Source of the DNA: DASRDZ01 sp035569495 | Lineage (GTDB): Bacteria > Chloroflexota > Dormibacteria > Aeolococcales > Aeolococcaceae | Direction: 5' to 3' | NCBI GenBank assembly: GCA_035569495.1 | Contig: DATMMX010000031.1 | Span: forward strand, 1 to 64,000 | DNA: 64,000 bases | Shown: piece by piece, positions 14,995 to 23,944 of the stretch | Layout: each line of letters starts with the position of its first letter | How positions within the stretch are numbered: position 1 is the stretch's first letter | The notes under the pieces: model-generated | The model's database searches: none | What the model was told of the DNA's origin: nothing | Seen by the model: only the letters and a program-made list of their open reading frames with translations | Translations under genes and position numbers: made by a program

Positions 14995-17856
14995 CTACGC
15001 TTCGCCGCGGGCGGCGGCTTCACGGCCCTCGTCGCACACCGTGCGGTAGTCGCAGCGGCGGCACTGCCAGGCCGACGGCCGCGGCGGGAAGTCGCCTTCG
15101 CGCCAGGCCCGGGCCAGCTCCGCGGTGCTCACCGAGAGGTGATTGGTGAAGCGCTGCAGCTCCTTGGGGCCGAAGACCATGCGGGTGGCCTCACCGGTCT
15201 GCAGGTGGTGCAGCTCGACGGCGACCTCGTCGGTCTCGGTGCGCCGGGCCAGGGCGACCGCGTAGGCGCGGACCTGGAGGTCGCTGCGCAGCGCGGCCTC
15301 CTCGCGCGGCGGCCCGGTCTTGTAGTCGACCACGGTGGGCGGGCGACCGTCGTCGAGGCGGTCGAAGCGGCCGGTCAGCTCGGCGGTGGTGTCGAGGGAC
15401 AGGGTGAAGCGGCGCTCCACGTCGGTGATGCAGGCGTCGAGCCAGGCGGCCGTCTGCGCGTAGCGGCGGAGCTGTTCCTCGCCGTAGTCGAGCAGGTCGC
15501 CGTGCGCGCCCTTGGGACCCGGGGTGGCCTGCCAGGCGTGGCGCCACATCGCGGCGAAGGCGTCGCCGTCCACCTCCTCGCCGGCCTGGCGCCTGGTGCC
15601 CGCGTGTTCGAGGACACCGTGGATCAGCTTGCCGTACCAGGAGCGCACCTCCTCGCGCACCGGCATGTGGTAGCGATGGCGGTACTCGAAGCGGCGCGGG
15701 CAGGCCTTGAAGTCGCGCAGGTCGCTGACGCTGCAGACGATCCGCGAGGGCACGGCGTCGCCCTCGGGACGGCGGCGGCGTCGCAGCGGCGCGGGCGCGT
15801 ACTGCACGGCGCGTGCCACCGGCTGCGCCTCGGGGTCGGCGACGGCGGCGAGGAAGGGCGTGAGCCGCTCGTCGGAGAACGAGCGCGGATAGCGCCCGGC
15901 ACGGGTGAAGACGAGCCGGTCGCGGGCACGCGTGGCGGCGACGTAGAACAGACGGCGCTCCTCGTCCACCATGCCGTCGCCCGGCGGCGGCTCCTCGGGG
16001 ACCAGCTCGTTGGGCAGCGCGAGCCGGGTGCCGAAGCCGCTGCGCCCCGGCCAGCGAGATTCCACACAACGTGGCACGAACACCACCGGCCACTCAAGCC
16101 CCTTGGCGGCGTGGCAGGTGAGCAGCAGCACGCCGTCCTCGATGGGCTCGATGGAGGCCACCTCGTCGGCGGCGCCGGAGTCGCGCAGCACGGCGAGGTA
16201 GCGCAGCGCGTTGTCGAGGCGAAGATCGGTGCTCCAGTCGGCGAACGCCTCCAGCAATTCGTAGAACTTGCTGAGGTTGGCGCCCGCCTGCATGCGCTCG
16301 ACCTCGCGCGACAGGTCGAGCATGCCGAGGAAGTCGCTCGTCTCCAGCGCGGCGTGGAAGATGGTGCGCACGTCCTCGTGCGTGGCCATGCCGCTCAGCT
16401 CGAGCAGGTCACCCGCGCAGCGCCGGGCGGCGGCGGTGTCGTCATCGTCGAGCTCCAGCGCGACGCCGCCGAGAACCATCTCGCGCAGCGGCACCTCGCT
16501 GTGCCGGCAGGCGTCCACCAGCGCGATGCGCCCGCGCGCGCTGACCCGCCACGACGGCAGGTGCAGGCAGCGGATCATCGCCTGCGAGTCGGCGGGCACC
16601 TGCACCGCGGTGAGCAGGGCGAGCAGGTCCTTGACCTCCGGCTGCTGGAAGTAGCCGCGCCCGCCGTGCACCTGGTAGGGAACGCCCATCTCCTGCATCG
16701 CGGCCATCGCCGAGCGCATGTCACCGTGCTGGCGGAAGAGGATGGCGATGTCCGCGGCGCGTGACACCGCGGCGGATTCGAGCAGGCGGCGGCATTCGCC
16801 CGCGACGGCGAGCATCTCGCTGCGCTCGTCGGGCGCCTCCCACAGCTCGACGTGGCTGCCGTCGCCGCGCGAGGCGACCAGCTCCTTGGAGATGCGCGAC
16901 GACGCCGCCGCCGCGTCGATCACCGCGCGGCAGGTGGTGACGATCTGTCGCGTGCTCCTGTAGTTGCGACCCAGGACGATGGTGCGCGCGTCGTCGTACA
17001 TGCGGCGGAAGCGGTTGAGGTTGGCCAGCGAGGCGCCGCGGAACTTGTAGATCGCCTGGTCGTCGTCGGCGACAACCAGCACGTTGCGGTGCGACGCCAC
17101 CAGCGTTTCGACAAGCCGCGCCTGTGCGTAGTTGGTGTCCTGGTACTCGTCGACCATCACCTGGCCGAGCGGCGCGGCGACGGCACGCGCCGCGGCGGGA
17201 TGCTCGCGCAGGAGCTGCTCACAGGTCAGGATGCAGTCGTCGTGGTCGAGCAGCGCGCTGGCCCGGTAGCGGTCCTGCAGCCGCGCGTAGACGCGGGCGC
17301 ACTCGTCGTGCCGCTCCAGCAGGGCGCGCTCGGCGGGGTCGGTGCAGGACAGCAGCGCCGCGGCCGCCCACCCCGCGTATGCGTCAGGAGTGACCAATTC
17401 CTGCTTGGCCGCGCCAAACAGGCGGAGCAGGTCGTCGATCTGGTCGTGCGGGCGCAGCGGGTTCCACAGCGTGCGCGGGCGCAGATCGGCGAGCACGGCG
17501 TCGAGGTGCAGCCACTGCTCGGCCTGGTCGGGGACGCGGAAAGTGGGCGGGATGCCCACCAGCCAGCCCCACTCGCGGACCACGCGGCGGGCGAAGGAGT
17601 GGAAGTTGGTCAGCGGCACGTCGCCGTTGAAGGGTCCGTGGACGCGCTCGGCGCGGTCGCGCATCTCGGCGGCGGCCTTGACGGTGTAGGTGAGCACGAG
17701 CTGCCGCTCGGGGTGCAGGCCCTCCTCGACCAGGGTGAGGAAGCGCTCGACGATGACCCGGGTCTTGCCGCTGCCCGGTCCGGCCAGCACCAGGCAGGGG
17801 CCGCCGCGGTGGTCGACTGCGGCGCGCTGGTCGGGGTCGAGAGGGACGCTGGGCAT
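14995..17856 (-). CDS. UvrD-type helicase fused to a RecB/AddB-like nuclease
   Basis: 953 residues from ATG 17856 (MPSVPLDPDQRAAVDH). SF1A helicase motifs: I GPGSGKTRVIVERF, II VMVDEYQDTN, III VADDDQAIYKFRG, IV GRNYRSTRQIV, V TCHAAKGLEWPVVFVP, VI FYVAATRARDRL. The C-terminal third is a PD-(D/E)xK nuclease with GRFDRLDDG, VVDYKTG and QVRAYAVAL. Four cysteines (KACPRRFEYRH, CRRCDYRTVC) are placed like the iron-sulfur ligands of AddB and Cas4. This is the domain order of AdnA/AdnB and related end-resection machines, but only one subunit is encoded here. It probably processes double-strand breaks. Hairpin clusters lie at both ends of the gene. Confidence 0.9.
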   Translation of the reverse strand: MPSVPLDPDQRAAVDHRGGPCLVLAGPGSGKTRVIVERFLTLVEEGLHPERQLVLTYTVKAAAEMRDRAERVHGPFNGDVPLTNFHSFARRVVREWGWLVGIPPTFRVPDQAEQWLHLDAVLADLRPRTLWNPLRPHDQIDDLLRLFGAAKQELVTPDAYAGWAAAALLSCTDPAERALLERHDECARVYARLQDRYRASALLDHDDCILTCEQLLREHPAAARAVAAPLGQVMVDEYQDTNYAQARLVETLVASHRNVLVVADDDQAIYKFRGASLANLNRFRRMYDDARTIVLGRNYRSTRQIVTTCRAVIDAAAASSRISKELVASRGDGSHVELWEAPDERSEMLAVAGECRRLLESAAVSRAADIAILFRQHGDMRSAMAAMQEMGVPYQVHGGRGYFQQPEVKDLLALLTAVQVPADSQAMIRCLHLPSWRVSARGRIALVDACRHSEVPLREMVLGGVALELDDDDTAAARRCAGDLLELSGMATHEDVRTIFHAALETSDFLGMLDLSREVERMQAGANLSKFYELLEAFADWSTDLRLDNALRYLAVLRDSGAADEVASIEPIEDGVLLLTCHAAKGLEWPVVFVPRCVESRWPGRSGFGTRLALPNELVPEEPPPGDGMVDEERRLFYVAATRARDRLVFTRAGRYPRSFSDERLTPFLAAVADPEAQPVARAVQYAPAPLRRRRRPEGDAVPSRIVCSVSDLRDFKACPRRFEYRHRYHMPVREEVRSWYGKLIHGVLEHAGTRRQAGEEVDGDAFAAMWRHAWQATPGPKGAHGDLLDYGEEQLRRYAQTAAWLDACITDVERRFTLSLDTTAELTGRFDRLDDGRPPTVVDYKTGPPREEAALRSDLQVRAYAVALARRTETDEVAVELHHLQTGEATRMVFGPKELQRFTNHLSVSTAELARAWREGDFPPRPSAWQCRRCDYRTVCDEGREAAARGEA

Positions 17857-17860
17857 CGTG

Positions 17861-17986
17861 GTGGCACAGCGTGCCACGAGCCGGTGGGCTTCAGCCCGCC
17901 GAGGGTGGGGCAGGCGACCGGCGCGCCGCAGGCCGACGGCCGCCGCGGGGCGGGATCTGCCCGCCCCGTCTGCTCGCTGGGCGAGC
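17861..17986. repeat. Cluster of GC-rich hairpins (element B)
   Basis: Between the divergent helicase gene and rpsU lie several stem-loops: 17861-17877 (gtggcac arms, loop agc), 17882-17901 (arms cggtgggc and gcccgccg, loop ttca), 17946-17968 (9-bp stem, loop atctg) and 17972-17986 (gctcg and cgagc arms). The ttca and atctg hairpins repeat those of element A in the same order. The first hairpin begins only five bases upstream of the helicase ATG and could affect its expression. Confidence 0.7.
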
Positions 17987-18003
17987 GAAATATCCCCCTG
18001 CGC

Positions 18004-18009
18004 TACACT
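18004..18009 (+). promoter_or_regulatory. -10 box of rpsU
   Basis: TACACT in a locally AT-richer stretch, predicted start site near 18016, giving a leader of about 75 bases. The leader contains a small hairpin (agccc to ggct, 18044-18065) just before the strong ribosome-binding site aaggaggtga at 18071-18080. Confidence 0.5.
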
Positions 18010-18090
18010 ACCCCGCCTGCCCGTCGGCAAGTTCATGCACGTCAGCCCAGGGCCATGTCCTGGCTGAACGAAGGAGGTGAGTACCCGACC

Positions 18091-18273
18091 GTGTCGGAGG
18101 TCAAGGTCCGTGAGGGCGAGACTTTCGAGAGCGCGCTTCGCCGCTTCAACAAGAAGATCAAGCAGAACGGCATTCTCTCGGAGGTTCGTCGACGCGAGCA
18201 CTACGAGAAGCCGTCGGTCCGCCGCAAGCGCAAGCTGGTGGCGGCAAAGAAGCGTCGCCTCAAGGCTGGGTGA
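18091..18273 (+). CDS. rpsU: 30S ribosomal protein S21
   Basis: 60 residues from GTG 18091, ten bases after the near-perfect Shine-Dalgarno sequence aaggaggtga. The protein starts MSEVKVREGETFESALRRFN and ends in a basic RRKRK, KKRRLKAG tail, the full S21 family pattern. An in-frame ATG at 18055 would place the ribosome-binding site inside the gene, so it is rejected. S21 helps base-pairing between 16S rRNA and mRNA. Its presence argues against a typical actinomycete, most of which lack it. A Rho-independent terminator follows. Confidence 0.96.
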   Translation: MSEVKVREGETFESALRRFNKKIKQNGILSEVRRREHYEKPSVRRKRKLVAAKKRRLKAG

Positions 18274-18293
18274 CAACCCGCGAACAAAGTCGA

Positions 18294-18328
18294 CGGGCTC
18301 GTCCTTGCATGGGACGGGCCCGTTTTTT
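18294..18328 (+). terminator. Rho-independent terminator after rpsU
   Basis: Arms cgggctcgtcc (18294-18304) and gggacgggcccg (18311-18322) form a stable stem with a short loop, followed directly by six T (18323-18328). It is the only textbook terminator in this half of the window and ends only seven bases before the ybeY ATG. Confidence 0.9.
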
Positions 18329-18334
18329 GTGCCC

Positions 18335-18781
18335 ATGAGAGTCACCCTGCATCCCGATCCCGCCCTGGGTCGCGAGGCCACCGAGGTGGTGCGCGCCGCC
18401 GGCCTCGGCCCGCTGCTGCGCCGCTGCGGGGACACCCTGGGCGTGCCCGCGCGCTCCTCACTGGCGGTGCGCCTGACCGTCGACGCCGAGCTGCGCACCC
18501 TGAACCGCGACTTCCGCGGCGTCGACGCCCCCACCGACGTGCTCGCCTTCCCCGGCGACGACCGCGCCCACACCGGCGACGTCGCCATCTCCGTCGAGCG
18601 CGCCATCGCCCAGGCCCCGGCCGACCCCGAGCACGAGCTGCGCCTGCTCGCGGTGCACGGCCTGCTCCACTGCCTCGGCCACGACCACGCCGAGGCCGCC
18701 GAGGCTGCCACCATGACGGAGCTGACCCGCCGCCTCCTGCCCGACCAGGAGGTTGCCGAGCTGGTCACCGGGGAACACTGA
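18335..18781 (+). CDS. ybeY: Endoribonuclease YbeY, 16S rRNA maturation
   Basis: 148 residues. The zinc site HGLLHCLGHDH (H-x3-H-x5-H) and the upstream LNRDFRGVDAPTDVLAFP are diagnostic of YbeY, the metal-dependent RNase needed for 16S rRNA 3'-end maturation and ribosome quality control. ATG 18335 lies just after the rpsU terminator with no clear ribosome-binding site. Position next to rpsU and pth makes a translation-linked cluster. Residue conservation suggests an active enzyme. Confidence 0.95.
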   Translation: MRVTLHPDPALGREATEVVRAAGLGPLLRRCGDTLGVPARSSLAVRLTVDAELRTLNRDFRGVDAPTDVLAFPGDDRAHTGDVAISVERAIAQAPADPEHELRLLAVHGLLHCLGHDHAEAAEAATMTELTRRLLPDQEVAELVTGEH

Positions 18782-18789
18782 CCCGACAC

Positions 18790-19401
18790 ATGCCCACTCT
18801 CGTCATCGGACTCGGCAATCACGGCGGCGGCTACGCGCACACCCGGCACAACGCCGGCTGGATGGTGCTCGACGAGCTGGAGCGCCGCGGCCGCTTCGCC
18901 AAGGAGCGCAAGGAAGGCCCCGCCCGCGTCGCCGAGGGCGCTGTCGACGGCTTCGACCTCATCCTGGCCAGGCCGCAGACGTACATGAACCTCAGCGGCC
19001 GCGCCGGCGTCCACCTCACCAGCAAGTTCGGCATCTCGCCCGAAGACGTGATCGTCGTCCACGACGACCTCGACCTCCCCCTCGGCCGCCTCCGCCTGCG
19101 CCGCAACGGCAGCTCCGGGGGGCAGAAGGGCGTGCAGTCGCTCGCCGACTCCTGGCGCTACAAGGACTTCATGCGCGTGCGCGTGGGCATCGGGCGGCCG
19201 CCCGAGGACGTCGATCCTGTCGACTACGTGCTGCGCCGTTTCACCCCGGACGAGCGCGCCCTGATGGAGGAGGTGGTGCCCCGCGCCGCCGACGCCGTGG
19301 TCGCCATCGTCCGCGACGGGCTCGACAAGGCGGCGGCGACCTTCAACGCCGCGCCCAAGCCGGCCAAGCCGGAGCGGCTTGCCGAGGCGGCCGATGGCTG
19401 A
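18790..19401 (+). CDS. pth: Peptidyl-tRNA hydrolase
   Basis: 203 residues. The N-terminal signature reads GLGNHGGGYAHTRHNAGW, with the catalytic His in TRHNAGW; the usual Pro of GLGNPG is His here. Further family blocks are RPQTYMNLSGRAGV, VIVVHDDLDLPLGRLRLR and GSSGGQKGVQSL. It releases tRNA from peptidyl-tRNAs dropped by the ribosome. The gene starts nine bases after ybeY and its last eight bases overlap the start of mfd, so ybeY-pth-mfd look like one operon. Confidence 0.96.
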   Translation: MPTLVIGLGNHGGGYAHTRHNAGWMVLDELERRGRFAKERKEGPARVAEGAVDGFDLILARPQTYMNLSGRAGVHLTSKFGISPEDVIVVHDDLDLPLGRLRLRRNGSSGGQKGVQSLADSWRYKDFMRVRVGIGRPPEDVDPVDYVLRRFTPDERALMEEVVPRAADAVVAIVRDGLDKAAATFNAAPKPAKPERLAEAADG

Positions 19402-22400
19402 CGGCGGGACCACACTCCGCGGCCGCCTCGACGCGCTCGAACCGCTGCAGCGGCTGCTCGACGCGCGCGGCGACATGGTCGTGTCGGGCGTGCCCTCGGG
19501 CGCGGTCGGCCTGCTCGCCTGGTGGCTGCGTGAGGCGGCGCAGCGCCGCGTGCTGGTGCTGACCACCGAGGCCGAGCGCGTCTACAACGACTGCGCGGTG
19601 TGGGCGGGGGAGGCGGGCATGGCGCTGTTCCCGGCGTCGGACACGCTGCCCTTCGACCGCATCGCCCCCGGCGAGGAGGTGACCCGCCGGCGCCTGCTGG
19701 CACTGTCGCTGCTCGCCCAGGAGCGTCCCGCGCTGGTGGTGACGTCGCCGTCGGGACTGCTGCGGCCGACGCTGCCAGTCTCGCTGGTGCGCGACGGCCT
19801 GCTCACCATCACCGCCGGTGACACGGTGCCGCGCGACGCATTGGTGGCGCGGCTTGTCGCGCTGGGCTACCGGCGCGAGGTGGCGGTCTCGTCGCCGGGA
19901 GAATTTGCCGTTCGTGGCGGAATCCTCGACGTCTACTCGCTCGACCGCAACCGCCCCTGGCGCGCCGAGTGGTTCGGCGACGTGGTCGAGGAGCTGCGCG
20001 CCTTCGACCCGGATACGCAGACCAGCATCGGCAAGCTGGAGCAGGTGTCGGTGATCCCCGCGCGCGAGCTGGACCTGTCGCCCGACACCGTGGCGCGGGC
20101 CATCGCCGCCGTCGACGCGCTCGACTTCGGCAAGCCGCGCGGTGAGGTGCGCGAGATCTGGGAGCGCGACCGCGAGCGGCTGGAGGGCGGCATCTACGCC
20201 GAGGGCGTCGACGTCTTCACGCCGTACCTGCAGGGCGAGCCGCCGACCACGCTGCTCGACCACATGGGCCCGGACGCCATCGTGCTCATCGCCGGCAGCC
20301 GCGAATCGCTGTGGCGCGCGGCGCAGCGGCACCTGCTCGAAGCCGAGGGACTGCGCGAGCAGGAGGAGGAGCGCGGCGAGCTGCCGGGAGGCGCGCGCAC
20401 CGGGCTGCTCTCCCTCGACCAGGGGCGCACCCTGCTTGCGGAGCATCGCGTCGTGGAGCTTGTCCGCGAAGCGCAGGACGGCCCCGAGACGGAGGACCTC
20501 GGCTGGCGCGGCGTCGAATCCTTCACCGGGCGCTTCGACGCCCTGGCCCACAGCGTCACCGGGCGCCTGCAGTACGGCCGCTCCGTGCTGATGCTCTCCC
20601 GCCAGGAGGGACGCGTCGAGGAGCTGGCCCGCGAGCAGGGCCTGCAGCCGATCAACGCCGACGACTTCGACGCCACCGCCACCGACATCCCGCCGGGTGG
20701 CCTGGTCGCCGCGCCGGCCGACCTGTCCCAGGGCTTCAGCGCAGAAACTGCCAACCTCGACATCTACAGCGACCACGAATTGTTCGGCGTGGTCAAGCGC
20801 CGTGGCTCGCCGCTGGCCCGCGGGCAGCGCCGCGCCGAATCCACGTCGGTGCGCGGCCGCCGCGCCGCCACCGGCCCGCGCGCCGCCCAGCGCGCCTTCG
20901 TCATCGAGTTCGAGCCGGGCGACGTGGTCGTCCACTCCGACCACGGCATCGGCCGCTTCGTCGAGATGCGCCGGGTCAGCGACGACGAGGGCGAGCACGA
21001 GTACATGACCCTGGAGTACGCCGACGGGGACAAGCTCTACGTCCCCGTCGCCCATCTGGACAGGGTTGACCGATACGTCGGCGGCAGCGACGCCAACCCG
21101 CGGCTGAGCAAGCTGGGCACCGGCGAGTGGGAGCGCACCAAGCGACGGGTCAAGCAGCGCACCGAGGAGGTGGCGCGCGAGCTGATCGCGCTGTACTCGC
21201 GGCGCGAAGCCTCGCAGGGACACCCCTTCCCGCCCGATGGCGCCTGGCAGCACGAGCTGGAGACGTCGTTCCCCTTCCAGGAGACGCCCGACCAGGAGCT
21301 GGTGCTCGACGACATCAAGCGCGACATGGAGGTCAGCCGCCCCATGGACCGGGTGGTCTGCGGCGACGTCGGCTTCGGCAAGACCGAGCTGGCGCTGCGC
21401 GCCGCGTTCAAGGCGGCCGCGGACGGCAAGCAGGTGGCCATGCTGGTGCCGACGACGGTTCTGGCGCAGCAGCACTTCACCACCTTCAGCCAGCGCCTGC
21501 GCCCGTTCCCGCTGACGGTCCGCCAGCTCTCCCGCTTCTGCACCCCCGAGCAGATCGAGGACACGTTGCGCGGCCTGATGAGCGGCGGCGTCGACATCGT
21601 CATCGGCACCCACCGCCTGCTCCAGAAGGACGTGCAGTTCAAGAACCTGGGCCTGGTCATCATCGACGAGGAGCAGCGCTTCGGCGTGCTGCAGAAGGAG
21701 CGCTTCAAGCAGCTTCGCGTCGCCATCGACGTGCTCAGCCTCTCCGCGACGCCGATCCCGCGCACGCTGCACATGGCGCTCGCCGGCATCCGCGACCTCA
21801 GCGTCATCCAGACACCGCCCGAGGAACGCCAGCCGATCAAGACCTTCGTCACCGCGCGCGAGGACTCGCTGATCCGCGAGGTGATCTCGCGCGAGCTGGC
21901 CCGCGGCGGCCAGGTCTACTTCGTGCACAACCGGGTGCAGAGCATCGACCGCGAGGCCGACAAGCTGCGCGAGCTGCTTCCCGGCGTGCGCATCGAGACG
22001 GCGCACGGGCAGATGCCCGAGGGACAGCTCGCCGCGGTGATGCAGCGCTTCATGGACGGCGACGTCGACGTGCTGGTGTGCACCACCATCATCGAGTCCG
22101 GCCTCGACATCTCCAACGCCAACACCATCATCGTCAACGACGCGCAGCGGCTCGGCCTGGCCCAGCTCTACCAGCTCCGCGGCCGCGTCGGCCGCGCCGG
22201 GCAGCGCGCCTACGCGTACATCCTCTACCCGCCGGAGCGCTCGCTGACCGAGAAGGCCGACAAGCGGCTCGACGTCATCCAGGACCTGCAGGACCTCGGC
22301 GCCGGCTTCAAGCTGGCCCTGCGCGACCTGGAGATCCGCGGCGCCGGCAACCTGCTCGGCGAGGAGCAGCATGGCGAGATCGCCGCTGTGGGGCTGGAGC

Positions 22401-22921
22401 TGTACAACAACCTGCTGCGCCACGCCGTCGACGCGCTGCAGGGCAAGCCGGTCATCGAGTCGCCGGCGCAGATCACCGTGTCGCTGCCGGTGGCGGCGTA
22501 CCTGCCGCCCAGCTACGTCAGCGACGAGCGGCTGCGGCTGCGCTGCTATCAGGACCTCGCCGCGTGCGTCAACGAGGCCGAGCTCGACCAGCGCGCGCGC
22601 GGCTTGGTCGACCGCTTCGGCCCCATGCCCGCGCCCGCCGAGGAGCTGGTCTACTCGCTGCGGGTGCGGTTGCTGGCGGCGGCGTGCGGCGCCATCGGCG
22701 TCGAGCAGGAGTCGGGCGCGGTGATCGTCCGCCTGCCGCTGGGCCACGGGCTCGACCTGCCCGGCACGGCGCTGCAGTTTCGGCAGACGGTGACCGCATC
22801 TCCCACGCGGCTGCGCCTCGACGTGCGGCGAGGCGAGTGGCAGGAGACGCTGCTGCGCATGCTCCGCGAATTGGGGCGCCTGGAGCGCGCCCGCCAGAAG
22901 GAAATGACGGTCACCGCCTAG
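19394..22921 (+). CDS. mfd: Transcription-repair coupling factor Mfd
   Basis: 1175 residues from ATG 19394 (MADGGTTLRGRL). The N-terminal UvrB-homology part includes ALFPASDTLPFDRI. The RNA-polymerase interaction domain begins near VVHSDHGIGRFVEM. The SF2 translocase has GDVGFGKTELALRAAFKA (motif I), DEEQRFGV (motif II), SATPIPRTLHMAL (III) and QLRGRVGRAGQRAYAY (VI). A TRCF C-terminal domain ends the protein. Mfd removes stalled RNA polymerase and recruits UvrA, whose gene is also in this window (57670). Length and motifs are normal. Confidence 0.97.
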   Translation: MADGGTTLRGRLDALEPLQRLLDARGDMVVSGVPSGAVGLLAWWLREAAQRRVLVLTTEAERVYNDCAVWAGEAGMALFPASDTLPFDRIAPGEEVTRRRLLALSLLAQERPALVVTSPSGLLRPTLPVSLVRDGLLTITAGDTVPRDALVARLVALGYRREVAVSSPGEFAVRGGILDVYSLDRNRPWRAEWFGDVVEELRAFDPDTQTSIGKLEQVSVIPARELDLSPDTVARAIAAVDALDFGKPRGEVREIWERDRERLEGGIYAEGVDVFTPYLQGEPPTTLLDHMGPDAIVLIAGSRESLWRAAQRHLLEAEGLREQEEERGELPGGARTGLLSLDQGRTLLAEHRVVELVREAQDGPETEDLGWRGVESFTGRFDALAHSVTGRLQYGRSVLMLSRQEGRVEELAREQGLQPINADDFDATATDIPPGGLVAAPADLSQGFSAETANLDIYSDHELFGVVKRRGSPLARGQRRAESTSVRGRRAATGPRAAQRAFVIEFEPGDVVVHSDHGIGRFVEMRRVSDDEGEHEYMTLEYADGDKLYVPVAHLDRVDRYVGGSDANPRLSKLGTGEWERTKRRVKQRTEEVARELIALYSRREASQGHPFPPDGAWQHELETSFPFQETPDQELVLDDIKRDMEVSRPMDRVVCGDVGFGKTELALRAAFKAAADGKQVAMLVPTTVLAQQHFTTFSQRLRPFPLTVRQLSRFCTPEQIEDTLRGLMSGGVDIVIGTHRLLQKDVQFKNLGLVIIDEEQRFGVLQKERFKQLRVAIDVLSLSATPIPRTLHMALAGIRDLSVIQTPPEERQPIKTFVTAREDSLIREVISRELARGGQVYFVHNRVQSIDREADKLRELLPGVRIETAHGQMPEGQLAAVMQRFMDGDVDVLVCTTIIESGLDISNANTIIVNDAQRLGLAQLYQLRGRVGRAGQRAYAYILYPPERSLTEKADKRLDVIQDLQDLGAGFKLALRDLEIRGAGNLLGEEQHGEIAAVGLELYNNLLRHAVDALQGKPVIESPAQITVSLPVAAYLPPSYVSDERLRLRCYQDLAACVNEAELDQRARGLVDRFGPMPAPAEELVYSLRVRLLAAACGAIGVEQESGAVIVRLPLGHGLDLPGTALQFRQTVTASPTRLRLDVRRGEWQETLLRMLRELGRLERARQKEMTVTA

Positions 22922-22966
22922 CGGCGGTCACGGCCGCGAACGTACAAGACAGAGGTGTCACGAACC

Positions 22967-23815
22967 ATGCGCGACGAGGCGGCCGCCCAGCTCAGGGCGC
23001 TCAACGAGACGGTCGAGCGGCTGCGCGCCCCCGGCGGCTGCCCGTGGGACCGCGAGCAGACCCACCGCTCCCTCCGCCAGTACCTGCTGGAGGAGACCTA
23101 CGAGGTGCTGGAGGCGATCGAGAAGGGCGGCGAGTCCACCCTGCGCGAGGAGCTCGGCGATGTGCTGCTCCAGGTGCTCATGCACTCGGCCATCGCCGCC
23201 GAGCGCGAGGACGGCTTCGACATCGGCGACGTCGCCGAGGTGACCCGCACCAAGATGGTGCACCGCCACCCGCACGTCTTCGGCGACGTGGCGGTGAGCG
23301 GCGCCGACGAGGTGGTGGTCAACTGGGAGAAGCTCAAGGCGCGCGAGAAGGGGGAGAGGCTGAGCGTGCTGGAGGGGGTGCCCCGGTCGCTGCCCGCGCT
23401 GGCCTTCGCGCTGGGCGTGCAGAAGCGCCCCGCCCGGCTCGGCTTCGACGAGACCCCGCAGCTCTCCGACGCGCTGGCCTGGACCCGCCGCGCCCTGGAG
23501 GAGTTGGAGGAGGCCGGGGAGCGCGTCGCCGCCACCGCTCCCGCACCCGCTGCCGCGCCCGCCGCGCCGGGCGGCCACTCCGCGGGCCCGCCCCCCGCGC
23601 CGCCCGAGCTGGAGGACGCCGTCGGCGAGCTGCTCTTCGCCGCCGTCGCCGCCGCCCGCCGTCTGCGCGTCAATCCCGAGGACGCGCTGCGCCGCCGCGC
23701 CACGCAGTTCGCCGATCGCTTCGCGACTCTCGAAGCCACCGCGCGCGGTGAGACCATCGACCTGCACGGCATCGACGCCGACGACTGGCAGCGCCGCTGG
23801 GAGTCGACTCGGTAG
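22967..23815 (+). CDS. mazG: Nucleoside triphosphate pyrophosphohydrolase MazG
   Basis: 282 residues from ATG 22967, nine bases after gaggtg; the GTG at 22955 lies inside that site and is rejected. The first MazG unit has CPWDREQTHRSLRQYLLEE and EELGDVLLQVLMHS (EExxE and ExxD metal ligands). The second has LEDAVGELLFAAVAAARRL and NPEDALRRRATQFADRF. Between them lies an unusual Pro/Ala/Gly-rich linker of about 40 residues (near residues 185-215). The enzyme degrades non-canonical or excess NTPs. It follows mfd after 45 bases and may share its transcript. Confidence 0.93.
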   Translation: MRDEAAAQLRALNETVERLRAPGGCPWDREQTHRSLRQYLLEETYEVLEAIEKGGESTLREELGDVLLQVLMHSAIAAEREDGFDIGDVAEVTRTKMVHRHPHVFGDVAVSGADEVVVNWEKLKAREKGERLSVLEGVPRSLPALAFALGVQKRPARLGFDETPQLSDALAWTRRALEELEEAGERVAATAPAPAAAPAAPGGHSAGPPPAPPELEDAVGELLFAAVAAARRLRVNPEDALRRRATQFADRFATLEATARGETIDLHGIDADDWQRRWESTR

Positions 23816-23944
23816 CGCGAAAAGGCCGGCGCATCGCGGAGCCGCGCGAGAATCAAACGCCGCGAGCGCGCTCCGCGACGCGCAACCGGCCGTATACTCG
23901 CGGGCAACGGCCAGCCACTGCACACATCTTCGAGGGCCGAAGCC

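Noticed and set aside
18055..18093. ATG 18055 as rpsU start
   Set aside because: It would add 12 unusual residues and bury the ideal Shine-Dalgarno sequence inside the gene; GTG 18091 gives the standard S21 start.
17857..19566. Extension of the helicase-nuclease frame far upstream on the minus strand
   Set aside because: The extension crosses rpsU, ybeY and pth in antisense, and the conserved protein starts at MPSVPLDPDQ (17856).
19343..22747. Open frame of 1134 codons antisense to mfd
   Set aside because: mfd is unambiguous on the plus strand; the antisense frame has repetitive LGDLA/HRDV-like composition without motifs.
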